A DNA stretch of 64,000 nucleotides from DASQUK01 sp963756425 (GTDB lineage: Bacteria; Actinomycetota; Acidimicrobiia; Acidimicrobiales; VFJN01), in contig CAVWNW010000001.1 in NCBI GenBank assembly GCA_963756425.1, positions 1 through 64,000 of the forward strand. Direction: 5' to 3'. Positions 23,290 through 31,400 of the stretch are shown here, one piece after another. The notes under the pieces are model-generated. The model did not search any database. It was not told the DNA's origin and saw only the letters and a list, made by a program, of their open reading frames with translations. Position numbers and translations under genes: made by a program. The first letter of the stretch is position 1, and every line of letters starts with the position of its first letter.

Positions 23290-23829
23290 ATGTCCCGAAT
23301 CGGCAAGGCACCGATCCCCGTTCCCAGCGGCGTCGATGTGACGATCTCCGACCGTCACATCGCCGTGAAGGGCCCGAAGGGTGCGCTCGAACGCGCCATC
23401 CCCGGCACCATCACCGTCCGGCAGGACGGCGAGACGCTGGTGGTCGAGCGACCCGACGACGAGCGCGAGAACCGCGCCATGCACGGCCTCGTGCGCTCGC
23501 TTGTCAACAACATGGTCGTCGGCGTCACGCAGGGCTTCACCAAGGAGCTCGAGATCGTGGGCGTCGGCTACCGGGCGACTCCTCGGGGACCGGCTGCGAT
23601 CGAGCTGGCGCTCGGCTTCAGCCACCCGGTGAACATCCAGGCCCCCGACGGCATCACCTTCGAGGTCCCGGCCCCCAACCGCATCGTCGTGAGCGGCATC
23701 GACAAGGAGTCGGTCGGCCAAGTGGCCGCCGACATCCGGGCGTGGCGCAAGCCCGAGCCGTACAAGGGCAAGGGCGTGCGGTACGCCGGCGAGTACGTCC
23801 AGCGCAAGGCTGGCAAGGCAGGCAAGTGA
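23290..23829 (+). CDS. rplF: 50S ribosomal protein L6
   Basis: L6 lies near the factor-binding site and the sarcin-ricin loop. The 179-residue product starts MSRIGKAPIPVPSGVDV and ends with the signature EPYKGKGVRYAGEYVQRKAG. The stop overlaps the rplR start (TGATG). Nothing unusual. Confidence 0.97.
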   Translation: MSRIGKAPIPVPSGVDVTISDRHIAVKGPKGALERAIPGTITVRQDGETLVVERPDDERENRAMHGLVRSLVNNMVVGVTQGFTKELEIVGVGYRATPRGPAAIELALGFSHPVNIQAPDGITFEVPAPNRIVVSGIDKESVGQVAADIRAWRKPEPYKGKGVRYAGEYVQRKAGKAGK

Positions 23830-24191
23830 TGAACAGCGCCAAGTACAAGCGGGACGCCCGCATCAAGCGGCACGCCCGGGTGCGCAAGCACGTGCGGGGT
23901 ACCGCCGAGCGGCCGCGCCTGGCCGTCTACCGCTCCAACAAGCACATCTCCGCCCAGGTCATCGACGACCGTGCCGGGCGCACCCTGGTGGCGGCGTCGA
24001 CCCTCGAGCGCGACCTCCAGAGTGGCGGCACGTCCAACAAGGACGCCGCCAGGCGCGTCGGCCAGCTGGTCGCCCAGCGCGCCCGGGACGCCGGCGTCGA
24101 GCGGGTGGTGTTCGATCGAGGCGGCTTCCTCTACCACGGCCGGGTCGCGGCGGTGGCCGAGGCGGCACGCGAAGCAGGACTGGAGTTCTGA
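23829..24191 (+). CDS. rplR: 50S ribosomal protein L18
   Basis: L18 brings 5S rRNA into the central protuberance together with L5. The 120-residue product has the basic N-terminus (RIKRHARVRKHVRGTAERPRL) and ends FDRGGFLYHGRVAAVAEAAREAGLEF-like, as in the family. It overlaps both neighbours by one base. Confidence 0.96.
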   Translation: MNSAKYKRDARIKRHARVRKHVRGTAERPRLAVYRSNKHISAQVIDDRAGRTLVAASTLERDLQSGGTSNKDAARRVGQLVAQRARDAGVERVVFDRGGFLYHGRVAAVAEAAREAGLEF

Positions 24192-24820
24192 TGCCCAACG
24201 GATCCGGCAACCGCGGCGGTCCCCGTCCCCCTCGGGAGCGCGAGCCCCGCGAGAACCCGCGGGCCTCCGGCGATGCCACCTTGCACGAGTCCCGCGTCAT
24301 CAACATCAATCGGGTGGCCAAGGTGGTCAAGGGTGGACGGCGGTTCTCGTTCACGGCGCTGGTCGTGATCGGCGACGGCAACGGCCGCGTCGGCCTCGGC
24401 TACGGGAAGGCCAAGGAGGTGCCCCTCGCCATCCAGAAGGGCACCGAGGAGGCCCGCAAGAGCCTCTTCAAGGTGCCGCTCGCAGGCACCACCATCGTCC
24501 ATCCGGTGATCGGGGAGACCGGCGCCGGGCGGGTGCTGATCAAGCCCGCCGCCCCCGGTACCGGCGTCATCGCCGGTGGCGCCGCCCGGGCCATCCTCGA
24601 GGAGGCCGGCATCAAGGACGTGCTGTGCAAGTCGCTCGGCTCGTCCAACCACATCAACGTCGCCCGCGCCACCATCGCCGGGCTGAAGGCGCTCAAGCGT
24701 CCCGACGAGGTCGCCCGGCTCCGGGGGAAGTCGCCCGACGAGCTGTTCCCCGCAGCACTGGTCGAGGCCTACCGCCAGAGCGAGCGCGCCCGTACGGAAC
24801 CGGCCGAGGTGCCGATGTGA
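24191..24820 (+). CDS. rpsE: 30S ribosomal protein S5
   Basis: S5 helps form the mRNA entry pore and affects fidelity; spectinomycin-resistance changes occur in its loop. The 209-residue product has a charged N-terminal extension, the double-stranded-RNA-binding-like domain (INRVAKVVKGGRRFSFTALV) and the C-terminal half (GASNHINVARAT-like, here GSSNHINVARAT). It overlaps rplR and rpmD by one base each. Confidence 0.97.
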   Translation: MPNGSGNRGGPRPPREREPRENPRASGDATLHESRVININRVAKVVKGGRRFSFTALVVIGDGNGRVGLGYGKAKEVPLAIQKGTEEARKSLFKVPLAGTTIVHPVIGETGAGRVLIKPAAPGTGVIAGGAARAILEEAGIKDVLCKSLGSSNHINVARATIAGLKALKRPDEVARLRGKSPDELFPAALVEAYRQSERARTEPAEVPM

Positions 24821-25239
24821 TGGCCGATCTCGTCGTGACCCAGGTCCGGTCGTCGATCGGTGCCAAGCCCAAGCATCGGGGCACGTTGCGGGCCCTGGGC
24901 TTGGGCCGCATCGGCAAGTCGAACACGCTGCCGGACCGTCCCGAGATCCGGGGGATGATCGCCAAGGTGCCCCACATGATCACGGTCGACGAGGAGGCCG
25001 GGGCGCCCGCGAAGAAGGCGCCCGCCACGAAGGCGCCGGCGAAGGCCGCGGAGCCCGAGAAGGCGACTGCGAAGAAGACCGCCGCGCCTGAGAAGACGAC
25101 TGCGAAGAAGACGACGGCGAAGAAGACGACGGCGAAGAAGACGACTGGCGCAAGAGGAGCGAAGACGGCCGCGAAGAAGACCCCCGCCAAGCGGGCGGCC
25201 GCGAAGACGTCGAAGAGCGAAGAGACCCGAGAGAGCTAG
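24820..25239 (+). CDS. rpmD: 50S ribosomal protein L30 with histone-H1-like tail
   Basis: Residues 1-60 are a complete L30 (LVVTQVRSSIGAKPKHRGTL ... IRGMIAKVPHMITVDE). They are followed by about 75 residues of Lys/Ala/Thr repeats (AKKT, APAK, KTAAP) resembling the C-terminus of histone H1 or bacterial Hc1-like proteins. L30 is normally ~60 residues. The frame is supported by TGATG overlap with rpsE and by its stop lying 2 nt before rplO. The tail should be disordered and bind nucleic acid; a role in rRNA binding is possible but not shown. Tandem AAG-ACG codons make the DNA itself repetitive around 25085-25145. Confidence 0.94.
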   Translation: MADLVVTQVRSSIGAKPKHRGTLRALGLGRIGKSNTLPDRPEIRGMIAKVPHMITVDEEAGAPAKKAPATKAPAKAAEPEKATAKKTAAPEKTTAKKTTAKKTTAKKTTGARGAKTAAKKTPAKRAAAKTSKSEETRES

Positions 25240-25241
25240 CC

Positions 25242-25736
25242 ATGACGATCAAGGTCCACGACCTCAAGCCGGCGCCGGGCTCGACCAAGAGCCGCAAGCG
25301 CGTCGGGCGCGGCATCGCCGGCAAGGGTGGCAAGACGGCCGGCCGGGGCCACAAGGGCCTGAAGGCCCGCAACACCGTGCCCACCAACTTCGAGGGCGGC
25401 CAGATGCCGCTGCACATGCGGGTGCCCAAGCTAAAGGGCTTCAACAACCCGTTCCGGGTCGAGTACCAGGCCATCAACCTCGACACCATCGACGGGTCCG
25501 ACCTCGACGAGGTCACGCCCGAGTCGCTGCACGACAAGGGCCTCACGCACAAGGGCGCCCTGGTCAAGGTGCTGGGACGCGGCGAGCTCACCCGGAAGGT
25601 CACGGTGAAGGCCCATGCGTTCTCCAAGTCGGCCGAGCGGGCCATCCGCGACGCCGGCGGCAGCGTCGAGGTGCTCCCGAAGCCGTGGGGCGACCGCCGG
25701 CCGCCGGCCAAGGGCAACCAGTTCGCCAATCGCTAG
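25242..25736 (+). CDS. rplO: 50S ribosomal protein L15
   Basis: L15 is a late-assembly protein at the base of the central protuberance. The 164-residue product starts MTIKVHDLKPAPGSTKSRKR with the Gly-rich GRGIAGKGGKTAGRGHKG region. It is the last gene of the S10/spc run; the short Lys-poor C-terminus ends about 170 bp before secY. Confidence 0.97.
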   Translation: MTIKVHDLKPAPGSTKSRKRVGRGIAGKGGKTAGRGHKGLKARNTVPTNFEGGQMPLHMRVPKLKGFNNPFRVEYQAINLDTIDGSDLDEVTPESLHDKGLTHKGALVKVLGRGELTRKVTVKAHAFSKSAERAIRDAGGSVEVLPKPWGDRRPPAKGNQFANR

Positions 25737-25792
25737 CCCCTACGACCGAGGGGGATCGTCCGTCCCCGCCCTCCGATCCAGCATCGCTGCCG

Positions 25793-25799
25793 TTAGTTT
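25793..25799 (+). promoter_or_regulatory. Possible -10 of a secY promoter
   Basis: TTAGTTT followed by GCCCGTATCC resembles the -10/start regions before other ribosomal operons, though no -35 is clear. The 172-bp gap between rplO and secY makes a separate promoter likely. Confidence 0.3.
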
Positions 25800-25908
25800 G
25801 CCCGTATCCATCGATTACGTCCGGCTCGCACTCACGAACCACACTGGCGTACCCGGCACCGCTGAGCCCCCAGCGCTCGGCTGACATCGCCCCAGGGGAG
25901 AACTGACC

Positions 25909-27234
25909 GTGCTGTCCAGCCTGTGGAACATGTTCAGGGTCGCTGACCTGCGGAACAAGATCGTGTTCACGCTGGCCATCATCGCCCTCTACCGCTTCGG
26001 GTCGTTCGTGCCCGCCCCGGGCATCGACATCGATGCCGTCGATCAGTTGCGGCGCCAGGCTGAGAACTCGGGCGGGATCCTGGCCTACCTGCAGCTGTTC
26101 TCGGGCCAGGGGCTCACGAACTTCGCGGTGTTCGCGCTGGGGATCATGCCGTACATCACGAGCTCGATCATCATGCAGATCCTCACGGTGGTGATCCCCA
26201 AGCTCGAGGAATGGCAGCAACAGGGGGCGATCGGGCAGCGGAAGATCACCCAGTGGACCCGCTACCTGACGATCTCCATCGCCGTGCTCCAGTCGACGGC
26301 GCTGGCGTTCCTGTTCCACAACGGCGGCGGCGGGCTGCTGGGCGGCGGCGGCAACCCCACGGGCGTCGACGTCCTGCCCGAGTTCACGGCGCCCAACGTG
26401 CTGCTGGTGGTGATCGTCTTGACCGCCGGCACCGCCCTGCTCATGTGGATGGGCGAGCTCATCACGCAGCGGGGCATCGGCAACGGCATGTCGCTGCTCA
26501 TCTTCTCGAGCGTGGTGTCGAGCATCCCCTCCCAGTTCGCGCAGATCAACGCCGAGCGTGGCCTCGGGCTGCTCATACCCCTGGTCTTCCTGTTCCTGGC
26601 CGTGCTCGTCGGGATCGTGTTCATCGAGAACGGCCAGCGGCGCATACCGGTGCAGTTCGCCAAGCGGGTCGTCGGCCGCCGGATGTACGGCGGCCAGAGC
26701 ACGTACATCCCGCTCAAGGTCAACCAGTCCGGCGTCGTGCCGATCATCTTCGCCAGCTCGGTGCTCTACCTGCCGGCCCTGGCCACCCAGGTGCTCCCGT
26801 CCGACCCGGGCAGCTGGGGTGTCACGGTGCAGCGCTGGGTCGACGACAACCTGCTGCAGCAGGACTCGGCCTTCTACATGATCCTGTACGGGCTGCTGAT
26901 CATCGGTTTCGCGTACTTCTACACGGCCATCGCGTTCGACCCCCACAAGCAGGCCGACACCATCCGCAAGCAGGGCGGCTTCATTCCCGGCATCCGGCCG
27001 GGCCCACAGACCGAGCGCTACCTGTCGCGGATCCTGAACCGGATCACGCTGCCGGGGGCGCTGTTCATCGCCGTGATCGCGCTGCTGCCGACCCTGCTGC
27101 TGGCCCTGGCCGACGTCAACGCCTTCGCCTTCGGGGGCACGTCCATCCTCATCGCCGTCGGTGTGGCGCTCGAGACGATGAAGCAGATCGACAGCCAGCT
27201 GATGATGCGCAACTACGAGGGGTTCCTGCAGTGA
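25909..27234 (+). CDS. secY: Preprotein translocase subunit SecY
   Basis: SecY is the channel of the general secretion system in the inner membrane. The 441-residue product shows the expected ten membrane segments, with YRFGSFVPAPGID after the first and the conserved cytoplasmic loop GQRRIPVQFAKRVVGRRMYGGQ. The start is GTG at 25909, preceded by AGGGGAGAAC. It heads the secY-adk-map group; adk follows after 55 bp. Confidence 0.97.
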   Translation: MLSSLWNMFRVADLRNKIVFTLAIIALYRFGSFVPAPGIDIDAVDQLRRQAENSGGILAYLQLFSGQGLTNFAVFALGIMPYITSSIIMQILTVVIPKLEEWQQQGAIGQRKITQWTRYLTISIAVLQSTALAFLFHNGGGGLLGGGGNPTGVDVLPEFTAPNVLLVVIVLTAGTALLMWMGELITQRGIGNGMSLLIFSSVVSSIPSQFAQINAERGLGLLIPLVFLFLAVLVGIVFIENGQRRIPVQFAKRVVGRRMYGGQSTYIPLKVNQSGVVPIIFASSVLYLPALATQVLPSDPGSWGVTVQRWVDDNLLQQDSAFYMILYGLLIIGFAYFYTAIAFDPHKQADTIRKQGGFIPGIRPGPQTERYLSRILNRITLPGALFIAVIALLPTLLLALADVNAFAFGGTSILIAVGVALETMKQIDSQLMMRNYEGFLQ

Positions 27235-27289
27235 ACCTCCCCCAGGAAGGCGGCCTGGGGCTCGCTCAAGTGATGGAAGGGCCGCCCGG

Positions 27290-27952
27290 GTGACATCCGG
27301 GGTACGGCTTGTCATGCTGGGACGGCAGGGCGCCGGCAAGGGCACCCAGTGCACGAGGCTGTCGCGCCACTACGTGGTGCCGCACATCTCCACGGGCGAG
27401 ATGCTGCGCGCCGCCGTGAAGGAAGGGACCGAGCTGGGCCGCAAGGCAGCCGAGATCATGAACGAGGGCGGCCTGGTGCCCGACGACGTCATGATCGGGA
27501 TCGTCGACGAGCGGCTCGACCATGACGACACCACGCGCCGGGGCTATGTGCTCGACGGTTTCCCCCGCACCGTCCCTCAGGCGAAGGCGCTGGCCGACAT
27601 CACCGACAGCCGGCCGCTCAACGTGGTCATCGACCTGGACGTGCCGCAGGAGATCGTGCTCCATCGCCTCGCCAGCCGGCGGGTGTGCGCGGACTGCGGC
27701 GCCAACTACTCGGTGGACAAGCCGCCGCGCTACGACTGCGTGTGCGACAACTGCGGGGGCGAGGTGGAGCAGCGCGAGGACGACACGCCGGCCGCCATCG
27801 AGAAGCGCCTCGCCGAGTACGAGCGTGAGACCGCGCCGCTCATCGACTGGTACCGCGACCTGGGCCTGCTCGAGGTGGTCGACGGGCAGGGCGGCACCAA
27901 CGACGTGACGCAGCGGCTCTTCGCCATGGTCGACTTCCGCTGCGGCGGCTAG
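27290..27952 (+). CDS. adk: Adenylate kinase, zinc-LID type
   Basis: Adk interconverts AMP, ADP and ATP in the cytoplasm. The P-loop GRQGAGKGTQ is at residues 11-20, the AMP-binding segment DGFPRT is present, and the LID carries two Cys pairs (CADC ... CDNC) for zinc, a form common in Gram-positive lineages. The product is 220 residues from GTG 27290; GGAAGG precedes it. It sits between secY and map, the usual order. Confidence 0.96.
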   Translation: MTSGVRLVMLGRQGAGKGTQCTRLSRHYVVPHISTGEMLRAAVKEGTELGRKAAEIMNEGGLVPDDVMIGIVDERLDHDDTTRRGYVLDGFPRTVPQAKALADITDSRPLNVVIDLDVPQEIVLHRLASRRVCADCGANYSVDKPPRYDCVCDNCGGEVEQREDDTPAAIEKRLAEYERETAPLIDWYRDLGLLEVVDGQGGTNDVTQRLFAMVDFRCGG

Positions 27953-27971
27953 GAGTTCGTAAGGAGGCCGA

Positions 27972-28751
27972 GTGCGCGGACACCGGGACACGCGTGCACC
28001 CGACGCCGTAGGGCGCCGCACCGGCGAGGAGATACGGATCATGCGCCGGGCGGGCCGGGTCGTCGCCGAGATGCATGACCGCATCCGAGCGGCGCTGCGA
28101 CCCGGCGTCACGACGCTCGAGCTCGATGCCATCGGCCGGGAGGTGCTGGAGCGACGGGGAGCCCGGTCGAACTTCCTCGGCTATCACGGCTACCCGGCGG
28201 TGATCTGTGCCAGCCCCAACGAGGTGGTGGTGCACGGCATCCCCGACGGCCGGGTGCTGGAGGAGGGTGACATCGTCTCGATCGACTGTGGCGCCATCGT
28301 CGACGGCTACCACGGCGACGCCGCGTTCACAGCCGGGATCGGGTCGATCGGTGCGGGCCCGCAGCGCCTGATCGACGTCACCCGGGCCGCACTCGACGCC
28401 GGTATCGCCGAGCTGGTGGCCGGGTCCAGGCTGGGCGACCTCGGAGCGGCGGTCCAGGGCACGGTCGAGGCGGCCGGTCTCAGCGTCGTGCGGGACTACG
28501 TGGGTCACGGCATCGGCACGGCCATGCACGAACCCCCCGACGTCCCCAACGTGGGCCGCCGGGGCCGGGGCAAGTGGGTGGCCGCCGGCGACGTGTTCGC
28601 CGTCGAGCCCATGGTGTCCGCCGGGGGCGACGAGACAAGGGTGCTCGCCGACGGCTGGACGGTGGTCACGCTCGACGGCTCGTGGGCCGCCCACTGGGAG
28701 CACACGGTGGCCGTGACGGACCACGGGCCGGAGATCCTGACGCTGCCGTAG
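27972..28751 (+). CDS. map: Methionine aminopeptidase, type I
   Basis: It removes the initiator Met from nascent proteins. The 259-residue product has the five metal ligands in order: Asp in SIDCGAI, Asp in GYHGDAAF, His in VGHGIG, Glu in AVEPMV and Glu in HWEHTVAVT. The GTG start at 27972 is set by a perfect AAGGAGG 5 nt upstream; the first 20 residues are a basic extension. A strong palindrome lies just after the stop. Confidence 0.96.
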   Translation: MRGHRDTRAPDAVGRRTGEEIRIMRRAGRVVAEMHDRIRAALRPGVTTLELDAIGREVLERRGARSNFLGYHGYPAVICASPNEVVVHGIPDGRVLEEGDIVSIDCGAIVDGYHGDAAFTAGIGSIGAGPQRLIDVTRAALDAGIAELVAGSRLGDLGAAVQGTVEAAGLSVVRDYVGHGIGTAMHEPPDVPNVGRRGRGKWVAAGDVFAVEPMVSAGGDETRVLADGWTVVTLDGSWAAHWEHTVAVTDHGPEILTLP

Positions 28752-28773
28752 CCGGGGCCCCAAAACACGAACT

Positions 28774-28813
28774 TGCCGCAGTTAGGGGCGCCATAGCGCC
28801 CCTAACTGCGGCA
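28774..28813. terminator. Perfect 17-bp palindromic hairpin, bidirectional
   Basis: TGCCGCAGTTAGGGGCG (28774-28790) pairs perfectly with 28797-28813 around the loop CCATAG. It separates convergent map and the PepSY gene and can end both. Its left arm with flank (CGAACTTGCCGCAGTTAG) recurs with two changes at 48848-48865, so it belongs to a small repeat family. Confidence 0.7.
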
Positions 28814-28831
28814 TGTTGCGGAAGGGGGATG

Positions 28832-29173
28832 TCAGTCGGCGTCGTTGCCGGAGCCGTCGCGCTCCTCGTGATCGGCGCTCGAGCCGACGACGTTGAAGCT
28901 CTTGTCGAGCTGGACGTCGACCTGGCTGCCGTCGTCGAGCGTGACCTCGACCTCGTAGTAGCTCTCCTCGTCGCCGACCTCGGTCTCGGTTACCCGGCCC
29001 TCGCCGGTCTCCTCGAGCGCTGCGGCGCTGGCCTTGTCCAGGGCCTGGCCGCTGATGGGCTTGTCGGTCCCGTCGTCGTCGCCACCGTTGGCGGCGGCGA
29101 TTCCTGCGCCCGTTCCACCCACGACGATGGCGGCAGCGGCGGCCAGGGTGATGAGGGTGGTCTTACGTTTCAC
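28832..29173 (-). CDS. Exported PepSY-domain protein
   Basis: The 113-residue product has a basic start (KRKTTLITLAAAAAIVVGG) that is a signal peptide or membrane anchor, then a PepSY-like module (ALDKASAAALEETGEGRVTE ... YYEVEVTLDDGSQVDVQLD). PepSY modules are thought to inhibit or sense proteases in the envelope. The GTG start at 29173 is fixed by AAGGAGG just upstream; the open frame extends further but without sense. It lies downstream of the histidine kinase on the same strand, a frequent pairing of PepSY proteins with two-component systems. Confidence 0.85.
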   Translation of the reverse strand: MKRKTTLITLAAAAAIVVGGTGAGIAAANGGDDDGTDKPISGQALDKASAAALEETGEGRVTETEVGDEESYYEVEVTLDDGSQVDVQLDKSFNVVGSSADHEERDGSGNDAD

Positions 29174-29252
29174 GGTTGCCTCCTTGGGGTCTGCGACGAG
29201 GATCGCACGCGGGCGCTGAACCCACGCTGAACCACGTCGGGATCGCATCGGG

Positions 29253-30677
29253 TCATTCGGGCTCGTCCCCCAGGCTGTCGATCGCAGGCAGCCGGACCTC
29301 GAAGCGGGCACCGCCGAGGCCGCTGTCGTCGATCGCAATCGTGCCCCGATGGGCGTTGACCACCTCCGCCACGATCGCGAGCCCAAGGCCGCTGCCGCCG
29401 GCATCGCGGGCCCGGGCATCGTCGAGCCGGACGAACCGCTCGAACACCCGCTGCCGGTCGGCCGGCGGGATGCCGGGCCCGTCGTCGTCGACGTCGAGGA
29501 CGACGGCGCCGTTCTGCTCGGCCAGCGTGAACGCGACCTGGGAGCTGGCGTGGCGGACCGCGTTGTCCCCGAGGTTGCGGAGGGCTCGCCAGAGCGCGGT
29601 GCGGTCGCCGCTGACCCGCCCGGCGGAGACCCGCGTGGTGTCGACCCGCAGCGATGTGCCGTCGCGGAGGACCTGAGCTTCCTCGAACACCAGGTCGTCG
29701 AGGTCGACGGGACGCTGCTGCAGCTGCAGCGTGTGCTCGTCGGCCCGGGTCAACAGCAGCAGGTCGTCTACCAGCCGCTCGACCCGGAGGTTCTCCGCGG
29801 CCACCGTCTCGGCCAGTGCGCCCACGGTGGTGCGGTCGGGGTGCGCCTGCGCCACCTCCGCGTGCTGGCGGATCGACGCCACCGGCGAGCGGAGCTCGTG
29901 GGAGGCGTCGGCGATGAAGCGCCGCTGCCGGGCCTGGCCCCGCTCGAGGCGCTCGAGCATGTCGTTCATCGTGGTTGCCAGGCGGGCGATCTCGTCGTTG
30001 CCGGGCGGGCTCGGCACCCGCCGGTCGAGGTCGGCCGAGGAGATGGCGTCCACCTCGCGGCGGATGGACTCGACCGGCGCCAGGGCCCGGCCGACCACCA
30101 ACCAGGTGGTCAACGCAGCCACCACCAGCAGGATCGGGAGGCCGGTGATCAGGAGATTGGTGACCACCTCGGTCGACTCGGTGACGGTGTCCAGGGTGCG
30201 GCCGGCGATGACCGTGTAGCGCCCGGCGTCGGCGGCGACGGCCATGAACTCGTCGTCCTCGCCGGTCACCGTGACCTTGGCGGAATCCCCGGGATCGAGG
30301 CTCGCGACCGCCGCGTCCCCGGTCACCAGCGGGCTGGCGGCCACGACCGTGCCGTCTCGGTCCAGGACCTGGCTGAACGAGTCGTCGTCGTCCTGGGCCA
30401 ACCCCGCGGCGACGAACGAGGGAGGCGTCCCCGCCTCGATGGCGGCCGCCGTGTCGTCGGCGCGCACCCGAGCCGCGCTCCGGACCTCGTCGGTGAGCGC
30501 GTGGCGCATGGCCAGCACCAGGGCGATCCCCCCGGCGAGCAGGGCAAGGCCGACGAGCACGGTGGCGGCGACGGTGGTGCGGACCCGCACGGTGCCCGAT
30601 CTGGCGCGCACCCGCCGGAGCAGCGACCGGAGGGGGCGCCGGCCCGGCGACGGACCCGATCCCGCGTCACCCACCAT
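29253..30677 (-). CDS. Sensor histidine kinase
   Basis: A 474-residue membrane kinase. Order: first membrane segment (~residues 35-58), an extracytoplasmic sensor of about 110 residues, second membrane segment (~165-190), HAMP (VVGRALAPVESIRREVDAIS), HisKA with the phosphoacceptor His in ADASHELRSPVAS, and HATPase with NLGDNAV, DDGPGIPP and GSGLGLAIV. The start overlaps the response-regulator stop by 11 nt, so the two are translationally coupled. Ligand unknown. The pair is of the OmpR/TrcS-PrrB general type. Confidence 0.93.
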   Translation of the reverse strand: MVGDAGSGPSPGRRPLRSLLRRVRARSGTVRVRTTVAATVLVGLALLAGGIALVLAMRHALTDEVRSAARVRADDTAAAIEAGTPPSFVAAGLAQDDDDSFSQVLDRDGTVVAASPLVTGDAAVASLDPGDSAKVTVTGEDDEFMAVAADAGRYTVIAGRTLDTVTESTEVVTNLLITGLPILLVVAALTTWLVVGRALAPVESIRREVDAISSADLDRRVPSPPGNDEIARLATTMNDMLERLERGQARQRRFIADASHELRSPVASIRQHAEVAQAHPDRTTVGALAETVAAENLRVERLVDDLLLLTRADEHTLQLQQRPVDLDDLVFEEAQVLRDGTSLRVDTTRVSAGRVSGDRTALWRALRNLGDNAVRHASSQVAFTLAEQNGAVVLDVDDDGPGIPPADRQRVFERFVRLDDARARDAGGSGLGLAIVAEVVNAHRGTIAIDDSGLGGARFEVRLPAIDSLGDEPE

Positions 30678-31344
30678 CTGCCGCCAGCCGATAGCCCGCG
30701 CCCCGGACGGTCTCGATCGCCGCCCGCCCGAACGGGCGGTCGAGCTTGTTGCGCAGCCGCCGGACGTAGACCTCGACGATGTTGGGGTCGCCCTCGAAGT
30801 CGACGTCCCACACGTGGTCCAGGATCTCGCGCTTGGCCACCACGTCGCCCCGCCGGCGCATCAGGAACTCGAGCAGCGCCAACTCCCGGGCCGTCAGCTC
30901 GATCTCCTCCTCACCCCGCCAGGCGCGGCGGGTGGCCGGGTCCATCCGCAGGTCGCCCGCCGTCAGCACGACAGGGCGCTCGTTCGCCCCCCGCCGCAGC
31001 AGCGCCCGCAGGCGCGCCACCAGCACCGCGTGGGAGAACGGCTTGGTGAGGTAGTCGTCGGCGCCGGTGTCGAGCGCCTCCACCTCGTCCCACTCGCCAA
31101 CCTTGGCGGTGAGCATGAGGATCGGTGTCCAGACCCCTTCGTCGCGCAGCGTCCGGCACACGCGGTAGCCGTTGAGCCCGGGAAGCATGATGTCGAGGAC
31201 GATGGCGTCGTAGGGCTCCTCGCGGGCGCGCCACAGGCCGGTGGTGCCGTCGGGAGCCACGTCGACTGCGAAGCCGTCCGCCTCGAGCCCGGCGCGGAGG
31301 CCGGCGGCGAGTCGGTCCTCGTCCTCGACGACCAGCACTCGCAT
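30667..31344 (-). CDS. OmpR-family response regulator
   Basis: A 225-residue regulator with receiver residues E7/D8, phosphoacceptor Asp51 (VLDIMLPG), Thr79 and Lys101 (TKPF). A winged-helix DNA-binding domain follows, with the usual LTARELALLEFLMR and VYVRRLRNKLD helices. It should control genes in response to the overlapping kinase gene. The ATG at 31344 lies 9 nt after a TACGGT box on the minus strand, so the mRNA may be leaderless. Targets may include the PepSY gene and the phosphatase upstream, but no shared operator was identified. Confidence 0.94.
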   Translation of the reverse strand: MRVLVVEDEDRLAAGLRAGLEADGFAVDVAPDGTTGLWRAREEPYDAIVLDIMLPGLNGYRVCRTLRDEGVWTPILMLTAKVGEWDEVEALDTGADDYLTKPFSHAVLVARLRALLRRGANERPVVLTAGDLRMDPATRRAWRGEEEIELTARELALLEFLMRRRGDVVAKREILDHVWDVDFEGDPNIVEVYVRRLRNKLDRPFGRAAIETVRGAGYRLAADGG

Positions 31345-31353
31345 CGACCGTCC

Positions 31354-31359
31354 ACCGTA
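31354..31359 (-). promoter_or_regulatory. -10 box of leaderless response-regulator promoter
   Basis: On the minus strand TACGGT is followed by 9 nt and the ATG of the response regulator. The spacing matches other leaderless-looking starts in the window. Confidence 0.4.
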
Positions 31360-31400
31360 GGCCGATTCCCCTGAACCGGGGCTGAAAGCGTCGAGGCGCC

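Noticed and set aside
25080..25150. Tandem AAG-ACG repeats as a possible CRISPR or satellite
   Set aside because: They are in-frame codons of the L30 tail, with no spacers and no equal-length unit.
25600..27354. A 584-codon open frame antisense to secY
   Set aside because: Low-complexity His/Arg/Asp/Gln-rich product that mirrors the secY codons.
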